Notes: generated by a model not told the origin, from the letters alone. A stretch of DNA of 64,000 nt from JADKAV01 sp037045455 (GCA_037045455.1 JBAOIN010000012.1:1-64000); one strand, 5' to 3'. Counted from the stretch's first letter, positions 52,410 through 61,696 are shown. A program made the numbers and translations.

Positions 52410-52867
52410 TACTGCCTCGCTAACCAGGTGGCGAAGACGAAAGACGTGGAAATGACGCCCAATGCTCCAAACGCCAGCGTGATGATTCGCAGGCTCGGCA
52501 CGATGGGGTTCGGCTCATAGAAGGCCGATGAGCCCCGCTTGATCTCCTTGAACTGGTAGGTGGCCAAGCCCAAGGCGCTCAGGATTCCCGCACTGAGCCA
52601 GCCGAAGACCGCCAACAGTGCTGTCGAACCTCCTATCAAGGACGTCGCCCATCCGGTCGTCACCAGCGCGACGGCTCCCAGCGCGAGTCCCAGGGCGGCC
52701 GCTGCCAACGCCATCCACAACGGCGCCGCGGGAGTGGGTCGCAGCCCTGCAAAGTCGGACGTGTCGAAATCCCCCGACCAGTCATCGCTCGTCGAACTCG
52801 CCGTGCCCCAGTCATCGTCAGCGAAAGCGCCATTGTTGCTGGATTCCCACGGATCGGAGGTCTCCAT
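52409..52867 (-). CDS. Small membrane protein with DDW motifs
   Basis: A 152-residue protein. The N-terminal 45 residues are acidic and contain FADDDWGTASS and SDDWSGDFD, similar to the tail of the vWA partner. Three to four helices follow (PLWMALAAAALGLALGAVAL, IGGSTALLAVFGWLSAGILS, and IITLAFGALGVISTSFVFAT). The ATG at 52867 has GGGAG eight bases upstream; a GTG two codons earlier is possible. It is translationally coupled to the vWA gene. Function unknown; the shared motif suggests both proteins bind one cytoplasmic partner. Confidence 0.68.
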   Translation of the reverse strand: METSDPWESSNNGAFADDDWGTASSTSDDWSGDFDTSDFAGLRPTPAAPLWMALAAAALGLALGAVALVTTGWATSLIGGSTALLAVFGWLSAGILSALGLATYQFKEIKRGSSAFYEPNPIVPSLRIITLAFGALGVISTSFVFATWLARQ

Positions 52868-52952
52868 CGACACGTCTCCCAGCCCCCAGTCTGTGCCGCT
52901 TTAGAAGAGCGCGGCAGTCTGTGCCCCGACAGTACAAAGCGGCACGTGAACC

Positions 52953-53001
52953 AGCCCTCGTGTCTGCGTCCCCCGTTCTGGGGACGCAGACAGCGAGGGC
53001 T
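52953..53001 (-). terminator. Strong hairpin between the esterase gene and the vWA operon
   Basis: AGCCCTCG at 52953 and the following TGTCTGCGTCCCC pair with GGGGACGCAGACA and GCGAGGGCT ending at 53001, giving about 21 base pairs with one bulge and a six-base loop. It lies 29 bases after the esterase stop. No T-run follows, so termination is likely but not certain. A second inverted repeat (GTGCCGCTTT at 52893, AAAGCGGCAC at 52936) lies in the promoter region of the small membrane gene. Confidence 0.5.
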
Positions 53002-53029
53002 GAGTCAAAGGCGATCGCTGTGCCCCGGC

Positions 53030-53898
53030 TCAGTCCAAGGAGTAGCCCTCGAAGAACTGCCACATCAACCGGCTGGCATCGACCGTCTGCGTAGTCTTGC
53101 CCAGCGCCTGTTCTATGGCATCGGCGATGAACGGCTGAGCACCGGGCCAGGTGTGGCCACCGCCACGCACGCGGTAGTAGTCGACGTCGGCGTTGTCCGC
53201 ACAACGTGGTCCATTCCCGCTGCGTGACGTCCTGATCGCGTGCGACAGCGTCCTGCGTGCACTGATTGTGCGCGGCCCACTGACGCATCGCGCGGGGAAC
53301 AGGCTGCACGGTGACGGTTTCACCCTGCGGTACACCACCCCGGAACGGCACGATCGGGTCAGCCGTGCCGTGGAAGTAGATGATGGGCGCGGGCGGAGCC
53401 GAGTCGCAGACGCGGCCGGTACCCGGTCAGCGCGACGCCGCCGAACGCCGCGAACTGCCGCTGTGGCGCGCAGGCCAACGCGAACGTCATCGCCGAACCC
53501 ATCGACATTCCCGATGCGTACACCCGGCTGCGGTCCAGGCAGGGCACAGCGTCGAGCACCGCATCGATGAAGGCGAAGTCCTTGGGCCCGGTCAGATCCC
53601 AGCGGCCACCGATCGCGTTCGGCGCGATCACCAGGAACCGGCCCTCCTCGGACAACTGCTCGAAGTTGGTGAGCAACAACTGCTCCTGGGCGTTGGAACC
53701 GCGGCCATGCAGCGTTACAACGGCAGGTGCCGGGTTACGCACGTCGCGCGGTACATGCAGCAGGAAGCTGCGTTGTCCGAGCGTCACCTGCCGTGTCCCT
53801 GGCGGTCCGGGGTCGCACGGCGCGACACTCGGGGTGGCCGGCGAGCCACCGGCGCACCCCGCCAGCAGTAGGCCACAGGCAAGCAGGACGATGCGCAC
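53030..53898 (-). CDS. LpqC-like esterase/PHB-depolymerase-family lipoprotein (two frame breaks)
   Basis: An exported lipoprotein: VLLACGLLLAGCAGG has a lipobox (LAGC). The alpha/beta-hydrolase continues with APAVVTLHGRGSNAQEQLLL, the nucleophile elbow ASGMSMGSAMTF, then, after one extra base near 53405, APIIYFHGTADPIVPFRGGV (acid), and after another near 53200, VDYYRVRGGGHTWPGAQPF (His). Both repairs are one-base deletions, giving about 289 residues. The family includes feruloyl esterases and PHB depolymerases. It is monocistronic; the breaks are probably sequence errors. Confidence 0.8.
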
Positions 53899-54025
53899 CC
53901 GATCAGTATGTCCACCTGCGGGATTTGTCCGCTATCTGCCACATTACGCACGGATCGGGAGCAAGCCTCGAACCCGCTGGCAGAGCCGGGGATGACCGTG
54001 GTTGCCTAGACAGGTGACATTACCG

Positions 54026-55018
54026 ATGTTTGTCACGGGGGTTCCGGCAGGTCTGCGTACGACGCAGGTGACGACTGCCGACACAGCAGCGCTCACCAAG
54101 CTCGTGCGCGACATGGAGGTCGAGTATTTCGGCCGCACAGAGACCAATGACACCGAGATCCGGGGTGTGCTCACGTCGCCGGAACTGCGGGGCTCGCGTA
54201 ACTGCGTGGGGCTTTGGGACGGCGACGAGCTCGTGGCGACCATGCTGGCCTTCGACGGCCTGGAACACGGACGCGGACTGCACACCGACCTGTTCATCAG
54301 CCCGCAGCTGCCGAACCGCGGGGAGGTGGCGCGCTGTCTGCTTGATGGTGGTCAGGCCTTCGCCAGCACGCTGCCCTTCGGACCCGGGGACTACCTCAAG
54401 TGCGAGAGTTTCGGCAACGACGACGATGTCGCACAAACCCTGCAGGACCTCGGGTACGAGTCGCACAGGTCATACCTGCGGATGCGACTGGACTTCGACG
54501 ACGCGCCGGAACCCGGCTCGCCTCCCGAGGGCCTGACCGCCCGCCGCATGACCGACGATGATTGGCAGGCGATGCACGGCGTCATCACGGCCGCCTTCCG
54601 CGACCACTACGACTCCCACCCTTTGCCCCTGGAGCTGTTCCGGCAGGACAGCGTGAACGAGACCACGGACTTCGACCGCTGGCGGCTGGTGTGCGACGGG
54701 CCGCAGTGCGTCGGCGTCTGCATCGCGAGCAACCGGTACGCAGCGCACGGTTTGGGCTACGTGGAGAACATCGGCGTCTTGCGGGAGTACCGCGGCCGGG
54801 GCATCGCGACCTACTTGCTGCGCGATGCTTTCCGGCGGGATCACGACAAGGGCCTGCGCGGCACCTCGTTGCACTGCGACGCCACGAATGAGACCGGCGC
54901 GACCCGGCTGTACGAAAGCGTGGGCATGAGCCGCGATCAGGAGTACGTGGCGTGGCGCGTGGCACCTGGCGGGCAAGACCGGAGCCGGACGGGCCACAAT
55001 CGTGATCATGAGTCGTGA
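54026..55018 (+). CDS. Tandem GNAT acetyltransferase (MshD-like architecture)
   Basis: About 330 residues with two GNAT domains. The first, from VTTADTAALTKLVRDMEVEY to near 160, lacks a clear acetyl-CoA loop. The second (ARRMTDDDWQAMHGVITAAF, VENIGVLREYRGRGIATYLL, DATNETGATRLYESVGM) has the full Q/RxxGxG/A motif. Mycothiol synthase has the same two-domain layout, but this could equally be another tandem GNAT. AGGTGA lies eight bases before the ATG at 54026; GTG at 54014 is an alternative. It overlaps the next gene by 11 bases. Confidence 0.78.
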   Translation: MFVTGVPAGLRTTQVTTADTAALTKLVRDMEVEYFGRTETNDTEIRGVLTSPELRGSRNCVGLWDGDELVATMLAFDGLEHGRGLHTDLFISPQLPNRGEVARCLLDGGQAFASTLPFGPGDYLKCESFGNDDDVAQTLQDLGYESHRSYLRMRLDFDDAPEPGSPPEGLTARRMTDDDWQAMHGVITAAFRDHYDSHPLPLELFRQDSVNETTDFDRWRLVCDGPQCVGVCIASNRYAAHGLGYVENIGVLREYRGRGIATYLLRDAFRRDHDKGLRGTSLHCDATNETGATRLYESVGMSRDQEYVAWRVAPGGQDRSRTGHNRDHES

Positions 55019-55656
55019 TGCCGCCGTTGATACTCAGTTGCGCAATGTGGTGGATGGACTGGTCAACCACACCCAGGGGGTCATTCCGCGCGAGCGCCTG
55101 ACCGAAATTGTGGACCGCCTTTACGACGACATGGCCGCCCGGTCGACCGTCACGACGTTCCTGCCGGTCCTCGTCGGACGGGCAGCGCTCAAGAGCGCGC
55201 AGATCGAGCTGCCGGCGGCGCAAGCCGCACTCCAGCAGCGGCCGGAGGTGCTTATCGTCTGCCAGGAGAACGCGGGCCGTTCCCAAGCCGCCGCCGCGTT
55301 GTTCCGGCATTACGCGCCGGGTCTGTTGTTCGTGGAATCGGCGGGCCTGGCACCGGCGGATGGAGTGCTGCCGGACGTGGTGGCTGGGCTAGCTGCACAC
55401 GGCGTTCATCTGATCGACGAGACCAAATCCGTGACCCCGGAGATGCTGGACCGGGCACAGCACATCATCGTCATTGGCGACGCCCGGGTGGAAGGGCAGC
55501 GCTGGGACGTGCCGCCGATTGATGCGGCCACTACCTCCGAGATCGCGGACGTGCTCAACGACATCGACGGTCGCGTGCGGGCCGCACTGCACGACTGGTT
55601 CCCCGACCTGCGAGCTCGGCGAGCCAGTGATGAGCGGCGTGAGCGACCCGGTCTAG
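55008..55656 (+). CDS. Arsenate-reductase/LMW-phosphatase-like protein with three-helix N-terminus
   Basis: The N-terminal 70 residues (RNVVDGLVNHTQGVIPRERL, EIVDRLYDDMAARSTVTTFL) form the helical domain often fused to actinobacterial arsenate reductases. The catalytic P-loop follows in LIVCQENAGRSQAAAALFR (C-x5-R near residue 85), then FVESAGLAPADGVLP and HIIVIGDARVEGQRWDVPP; the usual ArsC 'xxCxxAC' redox Cys is not obvious. One extra base near 55612 must be removed to reach the natural end at 55656; otherwise the frame runs into the convergent glycerol kinase. Activity could be arsenate reduction or dephosphorylation. Confidence 0.75.
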
Positions 55657-55660
55657 GGGA

Positions 55661-57178
55661 TCAGCTCAGCCCATCCCCTTGTCGCCCGACCGGCACCCAG
55701 TCGAACGTGCGCGTCACAGCTTGCCGCCACCGCTGGAACAACCAGTCCCGGTCCTCAGCGGCCATCTGCGGCTCCCACCGCTTGCCTTCCACCCAGTTCG
55801 CCCGCATCTCGTCCTCGCCGGAGTAGACGCCCACCGCCAGGCCCGCCGCGTACGCCGCACCCAATGCCGTGGTCTCGATCGTCTGCGGGCGCACCACAGG
55901 TACACCGAGGATGTCGGCTTGGAACTGCATGAGCAACTCGTTGAGCACCATGCCGCCGTCGACCTTCAGGCAGGTGAGCTCCACACCGCTGTCGGCTTCC
56001 ATGGCCTCGATCACTTCCCGGGACTGGAACGCGGCGGCCTCCAGCGCTGCCCGGGCGATGTGGCCCTTGTTGATGAAGCGGGTGAGCCCGACGATCGCGC
56101 CGCGAGCATCCCCACGCCAGTACGGCGCGAACAGGCCGCTGAACGCCGGCACGAAGTAGCAGTCGCCGTTGTCCTCGACGCCGCGCGCGAGTTCCTCGAT
56201 CTCGGCGTGCCGTTAGTGATTAGCCCGAGGTTGTCCCGCAGCCACTGGATCAGGCTGCCCGTGACTGCGATGGAACCTTCCAGCGCGTACACCGGGGCGG
56301 CATCGCCGATCTTGTAGCAGACGGTGGTCAACAGGCCGTTCTGACTCAGCACCTTCTCGGTACCTGTGTTGAGCAGCAGGAAGTTGCCGGTCCCGTAGGT
56401 GTTCTTGGCCTCGCCCGGGCTCAAGCAGGCCTGGCCGAACGTCGCCGCCTGCTGGTCGCCGAGGATGCCGGAGATCGGTACGCCGGCCATCGAGCGCGGG
56501 TACTTGATCTCGCCGTAGATCTCCGACGAGCTGCGGATCTCCGGCAGCATCGACATCGGGATGCCCATGGCCGCGACCAACTCCGGGTCCCACTGCAGGG
56601 TGTCGAGGTCCATCATGCAGCGTCCGGCTGGCATTGGTCGGATCAGTGATGTGCACCTCGCCGCCGGTGCCGTTCCAGATCAGCCAGGTGTCGATCGTGC
56701 CCATCAGCAGGTCGCCGGCTTCGGCCTGCGCCCGAGCGCCTTCGACGTTGTCCAGGATCCAGCGCACCTTCGGCCCGCAGAAATAGGTCGCCAGTGGCAG
56801 GCCGGTGGTCTGCCGGAAACGGTCCTCGCCGACCGTCCGGGCCAGTTCGTCGCAGATGGCTTGCGTGCGGGTGTCCTGCCAGACGATCGCGTTGTAGACC
56901 GGCATGCCCGTGTGACGGTTCCAGACCACAGTGGTCTCGCGCTGCTGGGTGATCCCGACTGCCTTGATGTCGGTCAACGAGAGGTTGGAGCGTGCCAGCG
57001 CGCCGCCCATGACCTCGCGGACGTTGCGGGCGATCTCGACGGGATCGTGCTCCACCCAACCGGCCTGCGGGAAGATCTGCTGATGCTCGACCTGGTCCAC
57101 CGCCAGCGGCGTCCCCTTCTCGTCGAAGATGATCGCGCGGCTGGACGTCGTCCCCTGATCGATCGCCATCACTGCCAT
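55661..57178 (-). CDS. glpK: Glycerol kinase (two frame breaks)
   Basis: A protein of about 505 residues phosphorylating glycerol to glycerol-3-phosphate. Motifs: MAIDQGTTSSRAIIFDEKG, VGITQQRETTVVWNRHTGMP, WILDNVEGARAQAEAGDLLM, then after one extra base near 56625 MMDLDTLQWDPELVAAMGIP, GILGDQQAATFGQACLSPGE, and after a second break near 56212 YFVPAFSGLFAPYWRGDARG and VDGGMVLNELLMQFQADILG. All functional blocks are intact, so the breaks look like sequence errors. GAGAGGAGA precedes the ATG at 57178. No glpF or glpD is adjacent. Confidence 0.9.
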
Positions 57179-57317
57179 GTGAATCTCCTCTCGGTGTGAT
57201 CAAACCTAGACCGCGGCGGGCGGTCGCGCCCCTTGGTTGGTCTGCATCGATGCTGGACGAACCGCTGACTCGTGTCGGACCCCGGCGATACGTTGTGAGA
57301 CGTCGAGAGGAGAAGAC

Positions 57318-58094
57318 ATGCGCTACCCCAACGGCCTGTTCGGCTGGGTCGATCTGATGACCCGAGACACCGCAAAGGCCACCGAGTTCTACGAGGGGCT
57401 GTTCGGCTGGACCCATGTGGATCAGCCCACCCCGATGGGTCCGCCGTACACGCAGTTCTTCAAGGATGGCGAGCTCGTCTGCGGGATGAGTCCGATGATG
57501 CCCGGCGTGCCCGACGAGGTCGGCGCGTTCTGGAACTCCTACGTCATCGTCGAGGACGCCGATGCCACCCTTGCGAAGGTCGCGGAAGCCGGCGGCACGG
57601 TCTCGATGCCTGCCATGGACGTGATGGACCAGGGCCGGATGGCGATGGTCGCCGATCCTTCGGGGGCTGTGGTCGGCATCTGGCAGCCGAACCAGCACCA
57701 AGGCGCCGATGTTTTCAACAAGCCGGGCACGCTGACCTGGAACGAGCTGCAGTCGCGCGCCGCCAAGGCGGTATTGCCGTTCTACGAGCAGGTGTTCGGC
57801 TGGGAGTGGACCGACGGCCCCAGCCCGGACTACTGGGTGGCGACCGTGCCAGCCAAACAGAGCGAGGACAAGAGCAACGCGGGGGCCATGATGATGCCAC
57901 CCAATGTCCCACCCGAAGCGCCGAATGTCTGGATGATCTACTTCGCCGTCGAGGATTGCGACACCTCGATGGCTGCGGCCCAGGAGCTCGGAGGGCAGGT
58001 CTTCCTGCCGGCGATGCAGATGGGACCGGGGAAGTTCGGCGGTCTGGTGGACCCGACGGGCGGCATGTTCTTCCTGGGGTCGTTCCCCGGTTAG
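57318..58094 (+). CDS. VOC-superfamily (glyoxalase-like) protein, first of a tandem pair
   Basis: A 258-residue protein with two vicinal-oxygen-chelate modules, each opening with a W-(V/E) then EFYEGLFGW or PFYEQVFGWEW (residues about 24-32 and 153-163). Module ends are VADPSGAVVGIWQP and LVDPTGGMFFLGS. Proteins of this size are known in mycobacteria as CFP30B-type glyoxalase family members; activity is not established. AGGAG precedes the ATG. The next gene is a clear paralogue 9 bases on, so a duplication created this two-gene operon. Confidence 0.88.
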   Translation: MRYPNGLFGWVDLMTRDTAKATEFYEGLFGWTHVDQPTPMGPPYTQFFKDGELVCGMSPMMPGVPDEVGAFWNSYVIVEDADATLAKVAEAGGTVSMPAMDVMDQGRMAMVADPSGAVVGIWQPNQHQGADVFNKPGTLTWNELQSRAAKAVLPFYEQVFGWEWTDGPSPDYWVATVPAKQSEDKSNAGAMMMPPNVPPEAPNVWMIYFAVEDCDTSMAAAQELGGQVFLPAMQMGPGKFGGLVDPTGGMFFLGSFPG

Positions 58095-58103
58095 CCTTAC
58101 GGG

Positions 58104-58874
58104 ATGGATTACCCCGACGGCATGTTCGGCTGGGTCGACACCTTCACGTCTGACACCCACAAGGCGCAGGCGTTCTACGAGGGTCTGTTCGGCTGGGAGA
58201 CCTACGACCGGACCGACCAGATGGGCGCGCACTACCTGCAGTTCTTTCTCGACGGCCAGTTGGTCGCCGGGATGAGCGAGATGCCGCCGGAGATGGCGGC
58301 GGAGGGTCTGCTGCCGCAGTGGGTGTCCTACGTGATCGTGCACGACGTGGACGCTGCGTGTGAGCGCACGCGGGCGGCTGGCGGCCAGGTGATGCTGGCG
58401 GCGATGGACGTGACCGATCAGGGCCGGTTGGCAAACGTCATGGACCCCAGCGGCGGGATGTTCGGGTTGTGGCAGCCCTATGCCCACACCGGAGCCGACG
58501 TCTTCAACGAGCCGGGAGCGCTGACCTGGAACGAATTGCAGACCCGTGATCTCGCGGCAGCCTTGCCGTTCTACGAGCAGGTCTTCGGGTGGGAGTGGAC
58601 CGACGGCTCCACGCCGGGTTACAAGATCGGCCTGCTGCCGGGCAAGCCCGGCGACGACAAGGCCAACTGCGGCGCTGAGGACATGCCTGCGAACGTGCCG
58701 GAAGAGGTGCCGGCCGTGTGGCAGGTGTACTTCAGTGTGAGCGACGTAGCCGGGACGGTGGAGGACGCGCTGGCGCTGGGCGGCAAGGTGTTCGTGAAGG
58801 CCACCGAGACCCCGACCGGCATGGTGGCCGGGATTCTGGACCCGAACGGCGGCCGGTTCTTCGTGGTGAGTTAG
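58104..58874 (+). CDS. VOC-superfamily (glyoxalase-like) protein, second of a tandem pair
   Basis: A 256-residue paralogue of the preceding protein with the same two-module layout: DTHKAQAFYEGLFGWE, VMDPSGGMFGLWQPYAH, LTWNELQTRDLAAALPFYEQ, and ending GILDPNGGRFFVV. Blocks such as DVFN-PG-LTWNELQ-R are shared almost exactly with the first copy, but loops differ, so the copies have diverged for some time. Metal and substrate are unknown. The start is ATG with TTACGGG upstream, a weak site that fits coupling to the first gene. Confidence 0.88.
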   Translation: MDYPDGMFGWVDTFTSDTHKAQAFYEGLFGWETYDRTDQMGAHYLQFFLDGQLVAGMSEMPPEMAAEGLLPQWVSYVIVHDVDAACERTRAAGGQVMLAAMDVTDQGRLANVMDPSGGMFGLWQPYAHTGADVFNEPGALTWNELQTRDLAAALPFYEQVFGWEWTDGSTPGYKIGLLPGKPGDDKANCGAEDMPANVPEEVPAVWQVYFSVSDVAGTVEDALALGGKVFVKATETPTGMVAGILDPNGGRFFVVS

Positions 58875-58937
58875 GCCCCGGTTAATTCGCCTCGCCACAT
58901 CTTGACCGGCCGCCCGCGCAACGGGTGGAGTGGAGGC

Positions 58938-59261
58938 ATGCGCAGGACCGCCGCTTCCCTACTCGCCTCGGCCGTCCTTCTGGTGCCTGGTACCGCCCAA
59001 GCCGTACCCACGCCCGAGCAGGCTGTGCAGGCGGTGGCCGATTCCGCGGCGGAGACCTACCGGCAAACCCGGGACCGCATTCTGCACGACTACCACGCGC
59101 GCACTACCGCCGCTCAGAGTGCCCTTGAACAGGCCAGCGACCGGGACGCGGCCTGGCGGGAGTACAAGCGGGTCACGGCCGATGCCCGCGCCGATGCTGA
59201 TGCGGCGCTCAAGCGGGCCCGGGCTGAGTTCCGACGGACGGTCGCCCTGGCGCGCAGCTGA
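58938..59261 (+). CDS. Small secreted helical protein
   Basis: A 107-residue protein with a signal peptide (RRTAASLLASAVLLVPGTAQA, cleavage after the second Ala of TAQA) and a mature part that is almost wholly charged helix (SAAETYRQTRDRILHDYHAR, ADADAALKRARAEFRRTVAL), probably a short coiled coil. TGGAGG lies just upstream of the ATG at 58938. No family is recognised. It lies between the VOC pair and the convergent metX gene. Confidence 0.65.
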   Translation: MRRTAASLLASAVLLVPGTAQAVPTPEQAVQAVADSAAETYRQTRDRILHDYHARTTAAQSALEQASDRDAAWREYKRVTADARADADAALKRARAEFRRTVALARS

Positions 59262-59279
59262 CGGGCATCTGGCAATCCC

Positions 59280-60374
59280 CTAACCCACCGCTTGCGGAGC
59301 CAGCAGTTCCGTGACCACCGCGCCGATCCGGTCGTCCTCGAGCAAGAAGCCATCGTGTCCGAACGGTGATTCCACGATGTCCAGCGGAACCCCGATCTCA
59401 TCGGCGATCTGCTGCTGCAGGTACAGCGGGTAGAGCCGATCGGAGGTGATGCCCACCACGCGGGTCGGCACCTCGACGTGTCGCAGGACGTCCAGCCCTC
59501 GCCCCCGGTACACGTCGTGCAGGCTCATCGCGTCGGACAGGCTCACGTAGGTGCCGGGGTCGAAGCGCTTCTGCAGCTTTGCCGCCTGGTGGTCCAGGTA
59601 GGACTGCACCGCGAACCGCCCGTCAGCCAGCGCGTTCTCGCCCAATTGGTGGTCACGGCCGAACCGGGCTGCAAGTTCGCGCTCGGTGCGGTAGGTCAGG
59701 TGGGCGATCCGCCGGGCGATCCCCATGCCGGTCAACGGCGGCTCGCTGTAGTCGCCACCGTTCCACAGCGGATCCGCCTTGATGGCGTCGATCTGTACGT
59801 TCTGGGTGGCGATCTGGTCGGCCGTCGCGGCCGCTGCGCTGGCCATCACCAACGCGGTGCCCACCCGCTGCGGGTGCTGAACAATCCACTCCAGCGTGCG
59901 CATCCCGCCCATCGATCCGCCCATCACGGCAGTGAAGTGCTCGATGCCCAGGGCATCGGCCAGAGCAACCTCGACGGCCACCTGGTCGCGGATGGTGATG
60001 CGCGGCCAGCGCGAGCCGTACTTGCGGCCATCCGGCGCCATCGAACTCGGACCGGTCGTGCCCTGACACCCCCCCAGCACATTGGAGGACAGCACGAACC
60101 AGCGGCGGGTGTCGATGGCCTTGCCCGGTCCGATCAGGGCATCCCACCAGCCCGCCGTGGCCTGACCGGGACCGGCCGGGCCCGCCGCGTGGGCGTCACC
60201 GGTCAGTGCGTGCTGGACCAGCACGGCGTTGTTCCCCGTGTACTCGCCCCACGTCTCGTAGGCGACGCGCACCTCCGGCAGGTGGCCGCCGAGTTCGAGG
60301 TCCATCGGACCGACGTCGGCAAACCGCCGCCAGCCGACCGGATCGCCCTCGTGCCACCCACCGGAGGTACACAT
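59280..60374 (-). CDS. metX: Homoserine O-acetyltransferase
   Basis: A 364-residue alpha/beta-hydrolase-fold acetyltransferase that activates homoserine for methionine synthesis. Family blocks are YETWGEYTGNNAVLVQHALT, the nucleophile elbow VMGGSMGGMRTLEW (Ser near 153), the acid in VVGITSDRLYPLYLQQ, and the His in SPFGHDGFLLE. It follows metY by three bases, so both are transcribed from the metY promoter through the leader-peptide attenuator. Whether acetyl- or succinyl-CoA is used cannot be settled by eye; the metX/metY pairing favours acetyl-CoA. Confidence 0.93.
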   Translation of the reverse strand: MCTSGGWHEGDPVGWRRFADVGPMDLELGGHLPEVRVAYETWGEYTGNNAVLVQHALTGDAHAAGPAGPGQATAGWWDALIGPGKAIDTRRWFVLSSNVLGGCQGTTGPSSMAPDGRKYGSRWPRITIRDQVAVEVALADALGIEHFTAVMGGSMGGMRTLEWIVQHPQRVGTALVMASAAAATADQIATQNVQIDAIKADPLWNGGDYSEPPLTGMGIARRIAHLTYRTERELAARFGRDHQLGENALADGRFAVQSYLDHQAAKLQKRFDPGTYVSLSDAMSLHDVYRGRGLDVLRHVEVPTRVVGITSDRLYPLYLQQQIADEIGVPLDIVESPFGHDGFLLEDDRIGAVVTELLAPQAVG

Positions 60375-60377
60375 GGC

Positions 60378-61696
60378 TCAGGCCTCCTTCGCTGCCCGGA
60401 AGCCGGCGTCGAGGTCGGCCAGGATGTCGTTAATGTTCTCGATCCCGACCGCCAGCCGGACCAGGCCGGGGGTGACGCCCGCTGCCGCCTGCTCCTCTGG
60501 GCTCAGCTGGGAATGCGTCGTGCTGGCAGGGTGGATCACCAGGCTGCGCACGTCACCGATGTTAGCCACGTGGCTGTGCAGCTCAAGCGCCTCCACGAAG
60601 CGCTTGCCCGCCTCGAGCCCGCCGGCGATCTCGAACGCCAGCACCGCACCCGTGCCGTTCGGCGCGTACTTGCGGCCGGCCTCGTACCACGGGCTGGTAG
60701 GCAGCCCGGCGTAGTTCACCGAGACAACCTCGTCGCGCGTCTGCAGCCACTCGGCCACGGTTTGCGCGTTCTGCACGTGCCGCTCGATGCGCAGGCTCAG
60801 CGTCTCCAGCCCCTGCGAAAGCAGCCAGGCGTTGAACGGGGCAACCGCTGCGCCCAGGTCCCGCAGGAGTTGCACCCGGGCCTTGAGGATGAACGACAAG
60901 TTCGCACCGAACTGCGAGCCCACACCGAGGTCCCTGGCGTACACCAGGCCGTGGTAGCTCGGGTCGGGCTGGTTGTAGTTCGGGAACCGGTCCGGGTACT
61001 GCGCGTAGTCGAACGTGCCGCCGTCCACGATCACACCCGCGACCGCCGTGCCGTGGCCGCCGATGTACTTCGTCGCCGAGTGCACGACGACGTCGGCGCC
61101 CCACTTCAGCGGCTGGATCAGGTACGGGCGTGGCGACCGTGTTGTCCACGATCAGCGGCACACCGACCTCGTGGGCCAGAGCAGCGATGTTCTCGATGTC
61201 GAGGATGTCGTTCTTCGGGTTGGAGATGCTCTCTCCGAAGAAGGCCTTCGTGTTCGACTGCACCGCGGCCCGCCAGCTCTCGATGTCGTCGGGGTCCTCG
61301 ACGAACGAGACCTGGATGCCCAGCCTTGGGCAGCGTGTAGTGGAACAGGTTGTAGGTGCCGCCGTACAGGCTCGGGCTGGAGACGATGTGGTCACCGGCC
61401 TCGGCCACGTTGAGGATCGCGAGGGTCTCGGCGGCCTGCCCGCTGGCGACCAGCAGCGCCCCGACGCCGCCCTCGAGGGCCGCGATCCGCTCCTCGACCG
61501 TGGCCTGGGTCGGGTTCATGATCCGGGTGTAGATGTTGCCCAGTTCCGCCAGCGAGAACAGGTTCGCAGCGTGCTGGGTGTCGTTGAAGGTGTAGCTGGT
61601 GGTCTGGTAGATCGGCAGCGCCCGGGCGTTGGTGGTCTCGTCGGGTGTCTGACCGGCGTGGATCTGTTTGGTTTCGAAGGACCATGCGTCGCTCAT
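60378..61696 (-). CDS. metY: O-acetylhomoserine sulfhydrylase (two frame breaks)
   Basis: A PLP-dependent enzyme of about 438 residues that makes homocysteine from O-acetylhomoserine and sulfide. Motifs: FETKQIHAGQTPDETTNARA, NIYTRIMNPTQATVEERIAALEGG split as NIYTRIMNPTQ and EERIAALEGG, LVASGQAAETLAILNVAEAG, then VVVHSATKYIGGHGTAVAGV with the PLP Lys. One extra base near 61328 (between TLPK and LGIQVSFVEDPDD) and one near 61127 (between VDNTVATP and YLIQPLKWGAD) break the frame. All catalytic parts are present, so sequence error is likely. AAAGGA precedes the ATG. Confidence 0.9.
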
